From: Streptomyces sp. AV19
Lineage (GTDB): Bacteria; Actinomycetota; Actinomycetes; Streptomycetales; Streptomycetaceae
Length of the DNA: 64,000 nt
Direction of reading: 5' to 3'
NCBI RefSeq assembly: GCF_015999245.1
Contig: NZ_JAEAMR010000022.1
Span: 672,098 to 736,097 of the forward strand
Notes under the pieces: model-generated
Database searches by the model: none
Told to the model about the DNA's origin: nothing
Seen by the model: the letters and a program-made list of their open reading frames with translations, nothing else
Made by a program: the position numbers and the translations under genes
Shown: in pieces, positions 33,213 to 40,375 of the stretch
How the letters are laid out: every line of letters starts with the position of its first letter
Numbering within the stretch: position 1 is the first letter of the stretch

Positions 33213-34973
33213 GTGGACCCGGTGACCGTCGTCGGGGCCGGCCCCGTCGGTCTCGCGCTCGCCCTGTCCCTCGCCCGGTACGAGGTACCCGTCGTCGTCC
33301 TCGACGAGAGGCCGGCCGACGACGCGGACCTCCGCGACCGGCGCCTCGCCCGCACCGCCGTCCTGCGGCCCGGCACGGTGGGCATGCTGGAGCGGCTCGG
33401 CTGCACGACGGCGGAGGGCGCGCGGTGGTCCGGGTGGCGCACGATGCGTCGGCGCACGCTGGTGACGCGTGTGCCCTTCGGCGAGCCGGACCCCGGCAAG
33501 GAGCCGGACGAACCCGCCCCGGACGACGGCGTGTTGGACGATGGCGTGTTGGACGATTCCGAATCCCCCGAGGCCGCGTCGGAGGACGTGCCGGGGGAAC
33601 CGTCCCCGCTGCACCTGCCCCAGCACGCACTGGTGCGCGAGCTGCGCGCCGCCCTCGCCGGCCGGGAGGACGTGCGGATCGTCCCCGGCAGCCGGGTCAC
33701 CGTGCTCCAGCAGGACGCCGACGGGATCACCCTGCACACCCGGGGCGAGAACGGGTCCACCTGGCGGGCCGGTTACCTGGTCGGCTGCGACGGCCCCCGG
33801 TCCGTCGTCCGCAAGCTGCTCGGCGCCCGCTTCCCGGGCCGCACCGCGGTCGAGCGGTACGCGGTCGCGGCCCTGCGCACCGAACTGCCCTGGCCGGGCG
33901 AGGCCGTTCTCCAGCGGTCGCCCCTGCGGGGCGCGGAGGTGACGGCCCGGCCGCTGCCGGACGGGGTGTGGCGGCTGGACTGGCTGCTGCCGCCGGACGG
34001 CGGGCTGGTCACGCCCGAGGACCTCGTCGGCCACATCCACGACACCCTCGGCGCCTGGTGCGGGAACGTGCCGCGGTACGAGCTCCTGGACACCGGCGTG
34101 CACGCCGTGCACCACCGCCTCGCGCGCCGCTGGCGCAGCGGGCGCGCCTTCCTGGCCGGTGACGCCGCCCATCTGCTGGGCGCGCTCGGCACCCAGGGCC
34201 TCGACGAGGGCCTGCGGGACGCCGGGAACCTCGCCTGGAAGCTGGCCCAGGCGTGGCACCACGGGGCGTCCGAGGCGCTGCTCGACAGCTACGAGGCCGA
34301 GCGGCGGGAGGCCGTGGGGGCCAGGCTGCGGGCCGCAGACCGGGCGCTGCCCGCCGTACGGGGCGCGGGCGGCTGGCGCACGGTCCGGCGCACGGTGATC
34401 CCGGGCGCCGTGCGGGGACACGACGCGCTGCTGACGGACGCCCACGTGGGGCGCGGGGCACTGGGCGAGCCCGCGGTGCACGCCCGCACGCCCCTGGCCC
34501 CGGCGGCGCCGCCCGCGAGTTCGGTGCCGGTGGGCACCCCGGTCGGGGCGCCCGCGGCGGACGTGCCGGTGACGGCGCCGGACGGTTCGGCCGTCCGGCT
34601 GCGCGACCGGCTGGACGGGCCGCTGCTGGTCGTGCTGGTCGCCCCCGGCACGGGGGTGTGGGAGCGGCGGCACTGGCTGGGCGCGGGGCTGATGCCCGGG
34701 CTGGCGGCGGCCGTCGGCGCCCTGCCCGTGCGGGCCGAACTGCTCGTCGCCGAGGGCTATCCGGGGGCCGCGGCGCACACGGTGCTCGTGGTGCGGCCGG
34801 ACGGACATCTGGTGGCGGCGATGTCCGGGGTGCGGCCGGCGGAGCTGTACGCCTGCGCGGACGCGATCCGCGGCGGGTCCCCGGAACCGGCCCGGGAGGC
34901 GGGCACGGATCTCGTCAAGGAGCCGTCGGAGAAGGCCGATCCGGCTCCCCGTGAGGCTTCGGCCAAGCGTTGA
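33213..34973 (+). CDS. FAD-dependent monooxygenase (aromatic hydroxylase type)
   Basis: A 586-residue flavoprotein of the PheA/TfdB hydroxylase family. The dinucleotide fold VTVVGAGPVGLALALSLARY is at the N-terminus, GCDGPRSVVRKLLGA is the DG motif, and the FAD-binding GDAAHLLGALGTQGLDEGL motif follows. A C-terminal thioredoxin-like domain starts around residue 440. An acidic Asp/Glu/Pro insertion of about 35 residues (near 33490-33600), containing a direct repeat DDGVLDDGVLDD, interrupts the first half. It hydroxylates an aromatic or polyketide substrate with NAD(P)H; the substrate is unknown. Start GTG 33213 chosen from the promoter position. Confidence 0.85.
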   Translation: MDPVTVVGAGPVGLALALSLARYEVPVVVLDERPADDADLRDRRLARTAVLRPGTVGMLERLGCTTAEGARWSGWRTMRRRTLVTRVPFGEPDPGKEPDEPAPDDGVLDDGVLDDSESPEAASEDVPGEPSPLHLPQHALVRELRAALAGREDVRIVPGSRVTVLQQDADGITLHTRGENGSTWRAGYLVGCDGPRSVVRKLLGARFPGRTAVERYAVAALRTELPWPGEAVLQRSPLRGAEVTARPLPDGVWRLDWLLPPDGGLVTPEDLVGHIHDTLGAWCGNVPRYELLDTGVHAVHHRLARRWRSGRAFLAGDAAHLLGALGTQGLDEGLRDAGNLAWKLAQAWHHGASEALLDSYEAERREAVGARLRAADRALPAVRGAGGWRTVRRTVIPGAVRGHDALLTDAHVGRGALGEPAVHARTPLAPAAPPASSVPVGTPVGAPAADVPVTAPDGSAVRLRDRLDGPLLVVLVAPGTGVWERRHWLGAGLMPGLAAAVGALPVRAELLVAEGYPGAAAHTVLVVRPDGHLVAAMSGVRPAELYACADAIRGGSPEPAREAGTDLVKEPSEKADPAPREASAKR

Positions 34974-34998
34974 CCGGCCCGGCGGGCCGTGGTTGACT
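34970..34998 (+). promoter_or_regulatory. Promoter of the Cys leader peptide / cysteine dioxygenase unit
   Basis: TTGACC (34970-34975) and TTGACT (34993-34998) are 17 bases apart and could be the -35 and -10. Transcription would begin at about 35005, at the GTG of the leader peptide, making it leaderless. The -10 is a poor match, so this is tentative. Confidence 0.4.
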
Positions 34999-35005
34999 CC
35001 GGCCC

Positions 35006-35092
35006 GTGAAGGACAACGGCACGCGTTTCTGGCGGAGGGTCCATGTGGACCTGCTCCGCTACGCGGGCTGTGTCTGTCGTCCGTCCTGCTGA
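35006..35092 (+). CDS. Cys-rich leader peptide (putative attenuator uORF)
   Basis: A 28-codon frame, too short for most gene callers. It encodes a basic head (KDNGTRFWRR) followed by VHVDLLRYAGCVCRPSC, with Cys at codons 22, 24 and 28 just before the stop. Streptomyces genomes contain many such 'RRxHVDLLR...CxC' putative leader peptides upstream of sulfur genes. This one lies directly before cysteine dioxygenase. Ribosome stalling on the Cys codons (35069, 35075, 35087) when Cys-tRNA is scarce is the likely sensing step. It overlaps in another frame the open frame extending the dioxygenase. Confidence 0.75.
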   Translation: MKDNGTRFWRRVHVDLLRYAGCVCRPSC

Positions 35093-35120
35093 TCCGCACG
35101 TTCCCGCGCGGTTTCCGCGC
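35062..35120 (+). promoter_or_regulatory. Alternative RNA stems after the Cys leader (candidate attenuator)
   Basis: CGCGGG at 35062-35067, just before the first Cys codon, can pair with CCCGCG at 35103-35108. The latter overlaps the left arm of a hairpin GCGCGG-TTT-CCGCGC (35106-35120). The two structures exclude each other, so a ribosome stalled at the Cys codons would free the downstream hairpin to form, or the reverse. Short stems; tentative. Confidence 0.45.
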
Positions 35121-35150
35121 CCCTTCCCGCGATCATTCAGGGCGGTTCCG

Positions 35151-35687
35151 TTGTCATCCCTTCCTGTCCCTTCTGCCCTTTCCACCGGCGTCGGCGCGCC
35201 CTCGGCGGCCGACCTGCTCCGCTTCGCACGCGGTGTGGCCGCCGACGCGTCGCTCGTCTCCTCCCTCCCGCTCGATCCCGAGGGCCGCACCTGGATCCGG
35301 CTGGAGGGGCCGGGCGGGAGCCAGGCGTGGCTGATCGGCTGGCCGCCGGGCACCGACACCGGCTGGCACGACCACGGCGGCTCGCACGGCGCCTTCGTCA
35401 CCGCCGGGGGCCGGCTGACCGAACAGTCACTCGCCGCCCAACTGCCCACGGAGGGCTGGACATTGCTGGAGCTCGCGGACGGCGTCGACCGCGAACGGCA
35501 GCTCGCCGCCCAGGACGGCCGGGCCTTCGGCCCGCACCATGTGCACCAGGTGTTCAACCCTTCGCAGGAGGAGCACGCGGTGTCGGTGCACGCCTACTAC
35601 CCGCCACTGCCGCTGATGCGCCGGTACGGCCGCACGGGCCGGGTGCTGCGCCTGGAGGAGGTCGAGTGGCCGGAGGAGTGGACGTGA
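35151..35687 (+). CDS. Cysteine dioxygenase family protein
   Basis: A 178-residue cupin. It oxidises L-cysteine to cysteine sulfinate with O2 at a mononuclear iron. The ligand His pair is in TGWHDHGGSHGAFV and the third His in FGPHHVHQV; AVSVHAYYPPLP completes the barrel. I start at TTG 35151 (MSSLPVPSAL), with AGGGCGG upstream. That fits family length, whereas an in-frame ATG at 35043 lies inside the leader peptide. It is followed by a rhodanese gene with a 4-base overlap, forming a cysteine/sulfur catabolism pair. Confidence 0.87.
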   Translation: MSSLPVPSALSTGVGAPSAADLLRFARGVAADASLVSSLPLDPEGRTWIRLEGPGGSQAWLIGWPPGTDTGWHDHGGSHGAFVTAGGRLTEQSLAAQLPTEGWTLLELADGVDRERQLAAQDGRAFGPHHVHQVFNPSQEEHAVSVHAYYPPLPLMRRYGRTGRVLRLEEVEWPEEWT

Positions 35688-36058
35688 CGGTCGAGGAACT
35701 ACTGGCCACCGCCCGCGCCGAACTGGCCCGGCTGGCCCCCGCCGAGGCCGCCGGGGCACAGGCCGAGGGCGGCCTGCTGGTGGACATCCGCTACGCCGCG
35801 CTGCGGGAGCGGGACGGAACGATCCCCGGTGCGCTGGTAGTGGAGCGCAACGAACTGGAATGGCGGCTGGATCCGGCATGCCCCCACCACGCCGAGGAGG
35901 CGACCGGACACGACCTGCGGGTGGTGGTGATCTGCGACGAGGGCTACGCGTCGTCGCTGGCGGCCGTCTCGCTACGGAGGCTGGGCCTGCACCGGGCCAC
36001 GGATGTGGTGGGCGGCTTCCAGGCGTGGCGGGCGGCGGGGCTGCCGGTGACGCGCTGA
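35684..36058 (+). CDS. Rhodanese-like sulfurtransferase
   Basis: A 124-residue single-domain rhodanese. The active loop VVVICDEGYASSLAA holds the persulfide Cys in a CxxGxxS loop, and DIRYAALRERDGTIPGALVV is the N-terminal CH2 motif. It transfers sulfane sulfur, probably handling products of cysteine breakdown. GTG 35684 overlaps the dioxygenase stop (GTGA), with GGAGGA before it, indicating translational coupling. Confidence 0.9.
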   Translation: MTVEELLATARAELARLAPAEAAGAQAEGGLLVDIRYAALRERDGTIPGALVVERNELEWRLDPACPHHAEEATGHDLRVVVICDEGYASSLAAVSLRRLGLHRATDVVGGFQAWRAAGLPVTR

Positions 36059-36060
36059 CG

Positions 36061-36320
36061 CGACCGGGCTCGCGGACGCAAGGGCGCCGGCGGCGCGGGA
36101 GCGCCGTTCGGCCAGTCCGGGCGGGTACCCCTCCGGGGAGCCTGAGGACGAACGTGGCGGAGCCGCGTTGTATTCGGGGCGGAGCCACAACGCGGGCTCC
36201 GGGGCGAAGCCTTGAGAGCTGGAGGCGGAGCCCCAGTGGGGGTGCAGGGGGCGAAGTCCCCGCTCACCGAGCGGAGCGCGGTGCCGGGCCCGGGCGGAGC
36301 CCGGAAGAAACGGTGAAAGG
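36061..36320. repeat. GC-rich intergenic repeat cluster between rhodanese and recX genes
   Basis: A non-coding stretch built from recurring GGCGGAGCC / GGGGCGAAGCC-type modules. It includes an inverted repeat of GGAGCCGCGTTGT (36159-36171) with CACAACGCGGGCTCC (36186-36200). Modules such as GGGGGTGCAGGGGGCGAAGTCCCC look like the interspersed small repeats common between Streptomyces genes. Likely a terminator or REP-like element. Confidence 0.6.
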
Positions 36321-36373
36321 GCGGGACTGGGCCTCACCCCTCACCCGACCACCCCACGCCCGGGCTCAACAAG

Positions 36374-36404
36374 CCCAGCCCAGCCCACCACCCCACACCA
36401 CCCC
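36374..36404 (-). other. G-quadruplex-forming motif at the recX 3' end
   Basis: Read on the minus (mRNA) strand, five runs of at least three G with loops of 2-6 bases occur within about 31 bases right after the recX stop. That satisfies the usual G3-N1-7 G-quadruplex rule. In the recAX transcript it would form a 3'-UTR RNA structure. Confidence 0.5.
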
Positions 36405-36405
36405 A

Positions 36406-37077
36406 TCACTCACCGGGCAAATACCCGTCAAGCACCTCCGGATCATCCCCCTCCTCCTCCAACGCCCGCCGCACCACCCGCAACGCAACCCCCTCCGAAT
36501 ACCCCTTGCGCGCCAGCATCCCCACAAGGCGCCGCAACCGCTTCTCCCGGTCCATCCCCCGCGTGACCCGGAGCTTGCGCTCCACCAACTCGCGCGCGGT
36601 GAGCTCCTCCTGCTCCGCGTCGAGCCGCCCGACCGCCTCGTCGATCACCGCCGACTCCACACCCTTGGTGCGCAGTTCGCGGGCGAGGGCACGGCGGGCC
36701 AGCCCCCGTCCCCGGTGCCGGGAGTCCACCCAGGCACCGGCGAAGGCCGCGTCGTCGATCAGCCCCACTTCCTCGAAGCGGGAGAGCACCGCCTCCGCCG
36801 CGTCGTCGGGAATGCCCCGCTGCGCCAGCGCTTCCGCCAACTGCTTGCGGGTGCGCGGGGATCCGGTGAGCAGGCGCAGGCAAATGGCCCGCGCCTGCTC
36901 CTCGGGCGGCAGTGGCGCCGATCCCCCGGCCCTCGACGGGGGCTCGGCGCCGCTGCCGGTCCGTCGGCCGCGGCCGTCACCGCCACGACCGTCACGACCG
37001 TCACCGCCACGATCACCCGCGACCCGCCCGGCCGAGGACGGCGCCGCCCCGGCCGGCCAGTCGCTCCGTCGCACCAT
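36406..37077 (-). CDS. recX: RecA regulator RecX
   Basis: A 223-residue RecX, which binds in the RecA filament groove and limits RecA activity. An N-terminal extension of about 60 residues rich in Gly/Arg/Asp (RGGDGRDGRGG) precedes three RecX repeats (ARAICLRLLTGSPRTRKQLA, VGLIDDAAFAGAWVDSRHRG, and the C-terminal GMDREKRLRRLVGML block). It starts 6 bases after the recA stop and is surely cotranscribed. Start ATG 37077. Confidence 0.93.
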   Translation of the reverse strand: MVRRSDWPAGAAPSSAGRVAGDRGGDGRDGRGGDGRGRRTGSGAEPPSRAGGSAPLPPEEQARAICLRLLTGSPRTRKQLAEALAQRGIPDDAAEAVLSRFEEVGLIDDAAFAGAWVDSRHRGRGLARRALARELRTKGVESAVIDEAVGRLDAEQEELTARELVERKLRVTRGMDREKRLRRLVGMLARKGYSEGVALRVVRRALEEEGDDPEVLDGYLPGE

Positions 37078-37083
37078 GGGCGG

Positions 37084-38202
37084 TTAGCCCTTGGCCGCGG
37101 CCTTGACGGCCTTCCCCGTGGCCTTGGTGGCCGTGGCCGGGGCGGGCACGGACTTGACGGGCTCGCCCGCCGCGTCGGCGACGCCGTCCTCGGCCGGGGC
37201 GGCGCCCCGCTGTCCCACGCCCAGCTTCTCCTTGATCTTCTTCTCGATCTCGTCGGCGAGGTCGGGGTTGTCCTTGAGGAAGTTGCGGGCGTTCTCCTTG
37301 CCCTGGCCGAGCTGGTCGCCCTCGTAGGTGTACCAGGCGCCGGCCTTGCGGACGAAGCCGTGCTCCACGCCCATGTCGATCAGGCCGCCCTCGCGGCTGA
37401 TGCCCTGGCCGTAGAGGATGTCGAACTCGGCCTGCTTGAAGGGCGGCGCGACCTTGTTCTTGACGACCTTGCAGCGGGTGCGGTTGCCGACCGCCTCCGT
37501 GCCGTCCTTGAGTGTCTCGATGCGGCGGATGTCGATGCGCACCGAGGCGTAGAACTTCAGCGCCCGGCCACCGGTCGTGGTCTCGGGGGAACCGAACATC
37601 ACGCCGATCTTCTCGCGGAGCTGGTTGATGAAGATCGCGGTGGTCTTGGACTGGTTGAGCGCGCTGGTGATCTTCCGGAGCGCCTGGCTCATCAGGCGGG
37701 CCTGGAGGCCCACGTGCGAGTCGCCCATCTCGCCCTCGATCTCCGCACGGGGCACCAGGGCCGCCACGGAGTCGATGACGATCAGGTCGAGCGCGCCGGA
37801 GCGGACCAGCATGTCGACGATCTCCAGCGCCTGTTCGCCGTTGTCCGGCTGGGACAGGATCAGGTTGTCGATGTCGACGCCCAGCTTGCGGGCGTACTCG
37901 GGGTCGAGCGCGTGCTCGGCGTCGACGAACGCCACCGTGCCACCGGCCCGCTGTGCGTTGGCCACCGCGTGCAGGGTGAGCGTCGTCTTGCCGGAGGACT
38001 CCGGCCCGTAGATCTCCACCACGCGGCCGCGCGGCAGCCCGCCGACACCGAGCGCGACGTCGAGAGCGGTCGACCCGGTGGAGATGACCTCGATGGGCTC
38101 GTTGGGCCGCTCACCGAGGCGCATCACGGCGCCCTTGCCGAATTGCCGTTCAATCTGCGCGAGTGCGGCGTCGAGCGCCTTCTCACGGTCCGTGCCTGCC
38201 AT
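37084..38202 (-). CDS. recA: Recombinase RecA
   Basis: A 372-residue recombinase and SOS co-protease. It has Walker A GPESSGKT, Walker B LIVIDSVAALVP, the DNA-binding loops L1 (EGEMGDSHVGLQAR) and L2 (NQLREKIGVMFGSPETT), and the MAW-type NLILSQPD. The C-terminal 45 residues are Lys/Ala/Pro-rich and variable. ATG ending at 38202 with GGTGGA upstream. A 160-base leader and an SOS-type operator precede it; recX follows. Confidence 0.98.
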   Translation of the reverse strand: MAGTDREKALDAALAQIERQFGKGAVMRLGERPNEPIEVISTGSTALDVALGVGGLPRGRVVEIYGPESSGKTTLTLHAVANAQRAGGTVAFVDAEHALDPEYARKLGVDIDNLILSQPDNGEQALEIVDMLVRSGALDLIVIDSVAALVPRAEIEGEMGDSHVGLQARLMSQALRKITSALNQSKTTAIFINQLREKIGVMFGSPETTTGGRALKFYASVRIDIRRIETLKDGTEAVGNRTRCKVVKNKVAPPFKQAEFDILYGQGISREGGLIDMGVEHGFVRKAGAWYTYEGDQLGQGKENARNFLKDNPDLADEIEKKIKEKLGVGQRGAAPAEDGVADAAGEPVKSVPAPATATKATGKAVKAAAKG

Positions 38203-38341
38203 GGGTTCCACCCGGTTTGCTTGAGTCGATCGCTTCACGTCCATGACGCTAGCGCCTGCCACTGACAACGGGCCCGGACACCGCTCCGACCTGCGGAAAC
38301 GCCATGTTGTGGACATTTCCGGGAGGGCCCGGACCACCCAT

Positions 38342-38369
38342 GAGAATGGATGTTCGATTTTTGTGTCAA
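38342..38369 (-). promoter_or_regulatory. recA promoter with SOS/Cheo-like box
   Basis: On the minus strand TTGACA (38369-38364) is a consensus -35, and TTCTCA/TCTCAT some 17-18 bases on is the likely -10. TCGAACATCCATTCTC (38357-38342) lies between them. Its left half-site is perfect for the TCGAAC-N4-GTTCGA operator and the right half degenerate, so LexA binding would block the spacer and -10. Confidence 0.8.
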
Positions 38370-38412
38370 ACGCGCCGCGCGGGCGCGGCGGCAACCGTGA
38401 CGACCCCCCGCA

Positions 38413-38607
38413 TCAGCGTCTGTCGGCGGGAATCTCCATCGCCCGGCAGACCGCGCGCCACACGTCCTTCGCCTCCCAGCCGGCGTCCAGCGCCTGGTGC
38501 ACCGTCCTGCCGCCGAGCTCGGACATCACGTGGTCGCGCGCGAAGGAGTCGGCGTACGCCGCCCCGAATTGGTCCGCCATTCGCTGCCAGAAAACCGTCA
38601 ACCGCAT
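38413..38607 (-). CDS. DUF3046 protein
   Basis: A 64-residue protein (MRLTVFWQRMADQFGAAYAD, then DHVMSELGGRTVHQALDAG, VWRAVCRAMEIP). This is the DUF3046 family that sits beside recA throughout Actinobacteria. It is cytoplasmic, helical and of unknown function. It ends about 50 bases before the recA promoter on the same strand. Confidence 0.88.
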   Translation of the reverse strand: MRLTVFWQRMADQFGAAYADSFARDHVMSELGGRTVHQALDAGWEAKDVWRAVCRAMEIPADRR

Positions 38608-38624
38608 GTACGCAGCGTAAGCCG

Positions 38625-39209
38625 TCACGCGCCGGGCACGGACACGGTCGTCCCCCGCCCGTCCCGGCGCAGCACGGCACGCCGGGACAGCAGCACGGCG
38701 TGCTGGACGCCCAGCGTGACCCCGAGCCCGAGCAGGAACGCGTTGCCGTTGAACGGCTCGTCGGTCAGCAGGTACTCGGCGGCCGAGACCGCGCAGCGCG
38801 CGCCGACCGTCAGCAGCCAAAGCCGCAGGACGGCCGGGTCGCCCCTGCGCCGCACCGTCCCGTCCGCGTCCCGCCACAGCGGCATGGCCCGGCCCCTCAG
38901 CACGCCGAACACCGCCGAGACGGCCAGCCCCAGGACCAGGAACGCCAGGCCCGCCGCCGTCGCGCGCGACGGACCCGGCGGGACGAGGCCGCGGCCGACG
39001 AGCAGGACCACCCAGACGAACGCGACGGCCCGCACCCTGCGGGCCCGGAACTGGAGCACCAGGACGAGCGCCATGATCCCCAGGACCAGGAGCACGTTCG
39101 CCCCGCCGATCAGCCGTGCCGCCTGCCCGTCCCCGGCGGCACCGGCCGCCGCCAGGACGGATATGGATGCGTCCACCGTCGCCACCGTCGCCCCCCAGTC
39201 GATCTTCAA
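38625..39209 (-). CDS. Integral membrane protein, unknown function
   Basis: A 194-residue protein with about five hydrophobic helices, including GANVLLVLGIMALVLVLQF, VAFVWVVLLVGRGLV and ATAAGLAFLVLGLAVSAVFG. A charged loop RDADGTVRRRGDP lies between helices 3 and 4. The TTG at 39209 is the apparent start, with AGGA about 10 bases upstream. The topology resembles DUF1453/CcdC-like membrane proteins, but I cannot confirm that. It is 17 bases upstream of the DUF3046 gene and possibly cotranscribed. Confidence 0.65.
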   Translation of the reverse strand: MKIDWGATVATVDASISVLAAAGAAGDGQAARLIGGANVLLVLGIMALVLVLQFRARRVRAVAFVWVVLLVGRGLVPPGPSRATAAGLAFLVLGLAVSAVFGVLRGRAMPLWRDADGTVRRRGDPAVLRLWLLTVGARCAVSAAEYLLTDEPFNGNAFLLGLGVTLGVQHAVLLSRRAVLRRDGRGTTVSVPGA

Positions 39210-39362
39210 GACCGGCCGATCCTACGGAACGCTCCCGCGCCGCCCCTCCGGGAACCCCCGGCCCGTCCTCCGTCAACCCCGTACGTCCCGCCCCCCGCCC
39301 CTGCGGGTGCAGCCGGGCGCGAGCCGCTGACCGGCGGCGTTTTCCGCCCTACGGTCTTGTCC

Positions 39363-40328
39363 ATGGCCCCATCCGGAGCATCCCCCGTAGCCCGTGCCGA
39401 AGCCTTCGTCTGGCTGACCGCCCGCGTCCTCGAACAGCGCAGATTCGCCTACCACTTCCTCGACGGCAGCCCGGACGCCGTGGAGGCGGCGCTGACGGCC
39501 TACCGCGGCGAGGACGGCGGCTACGGGCACGCTCTGGACCCCGACCTGCGCGGCCCGGTGAGCCAGCCGCACCACACCGCGCACGCCCTGCGCGTCCTCG
39601 ACGAGATCGGCCGCTGCGCGGACCGCCGCGCCGAACTCGTGTGCCGTTACCTGACGGCGGTCTCCACCCCCGAGGGCGCGCTGCCCGCCCTGCACCCCGC
39701 GTCGGGGACCTGGCCGGCGGCGCCCTGGTTCCCCGCCCCGCCGGGCGGCCGCGGCGCCCCGGCCGCCGGCTCCCTGCTGACCACCGGCCCGGTCGTGGGC
39801 CTGCTGCACCGCAACGCGGTGTGGCACGCCTGGCTGTTCCGGGCCACCGACTTCTGCTGGGCCGCGATCGACGCGCTGGTGCTCGCCGGGCGGCCGCACC
39901 CCTACGAGGTCGAGGCGGCCGTCGCCTTCCTCGACGGGGCCCCGGACCGCGCCCGGGCCGAGGCCGCCGCCGACCGGCTCGGCCGGGTGGTGCGCGAGCA
40001 GCGGCTGGCCGTGCTGGACCCGGAGCGCGCGGCCGCGTCCCCGCCCGCCGGGTCCGCCGCGCACAGCTCCTTCCCGCACTTCCCGCACGACTTCGCCCGG
40101 ACCCCCGACTCGCTGGCCCGCGCCTGGTTCACCGACACCGAGTTCGACCGCTCGCTGGACCACCTGGCCGGGGCGCAGCAGGAGGACGGCGGCTGGCCGC
40201 TGCGCCGGGGCGCCTGGGCGCCGGGCACCGCCCTGGAGAGCCGCCCGGTGGCCACCGTCGAGGCGCTCCTGACCCTGCGCGCGCACGGCCGCGGCAGCCC
40301 GCCCGCACACCCCCCGCACCCGGGCTGA
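39363..40328 (+). CDS. Alpha/alpha-toroid (terpenoid cyclase-like) protein
   Basis: A 321-residue cytoplasmic protein. It contains YRGEDGGYGHALDPDLRG near residues 45-62 and the C-terminal AGAQQEDGGWPLRRG, the Q-x-DGG(W/Y) signature of prenyltransferase/squalene-cyclase-like alpha-toroids. The catalytic DXDD or zinc ligands of true cyclases and prenyltransferases are not obvious. It is a conserved Streptomyces protein of unknown role. ATG 39363; 47 bases upstream of lhr and in the same direction. Confidence 0.7.
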   Translation: MAPSGASPVARAEAFVWLTARVLEQRRFAYHFLDGSPDAVEAALTAYRGEDGGYGHALDPDLRGPVSQPHHTAHALRVLDEIGRCADRRAELVCRYLTAVSTPEGALPALHPASGTWPAAPWFPAPPGGRGAPAAGSLLTTGPVVGLLHRNAVWHAWLFRATDFCWAAIDALVLAGRPHPYEVEAAVAFLDGAPDRARAEAAADRLGRVVREQRLAVLDPERAAASPPAGSAAHSSFPHFPHDFARTPDSLARAWFTDTEFDRSLDHLAGAQQEDGGWPLRRGAWAPGTALESRPVATVEALLTLRAHGRGSPPAHPPHPG

Positions 40329-40375
40329 CCTGCGCGGACGGGGCGTTGTCAGTGCCCCGGTGCACGATGGGGGGC

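Noticed and set aside
35043..35150. ATG 35043 as cysteine dioxygenase start
   Set aside because: It lies inside the Cys leader peptide and gives an Arg/Pro-rich head not expected for the family; TTG 35151 fits the length better.
39116..40375. 5' extension of the lhr frame by 420 codons
   Set aside because: It overlaps the alpha-toroid gene in another frame and lacks motifs; Lhr homology starts after 40376.
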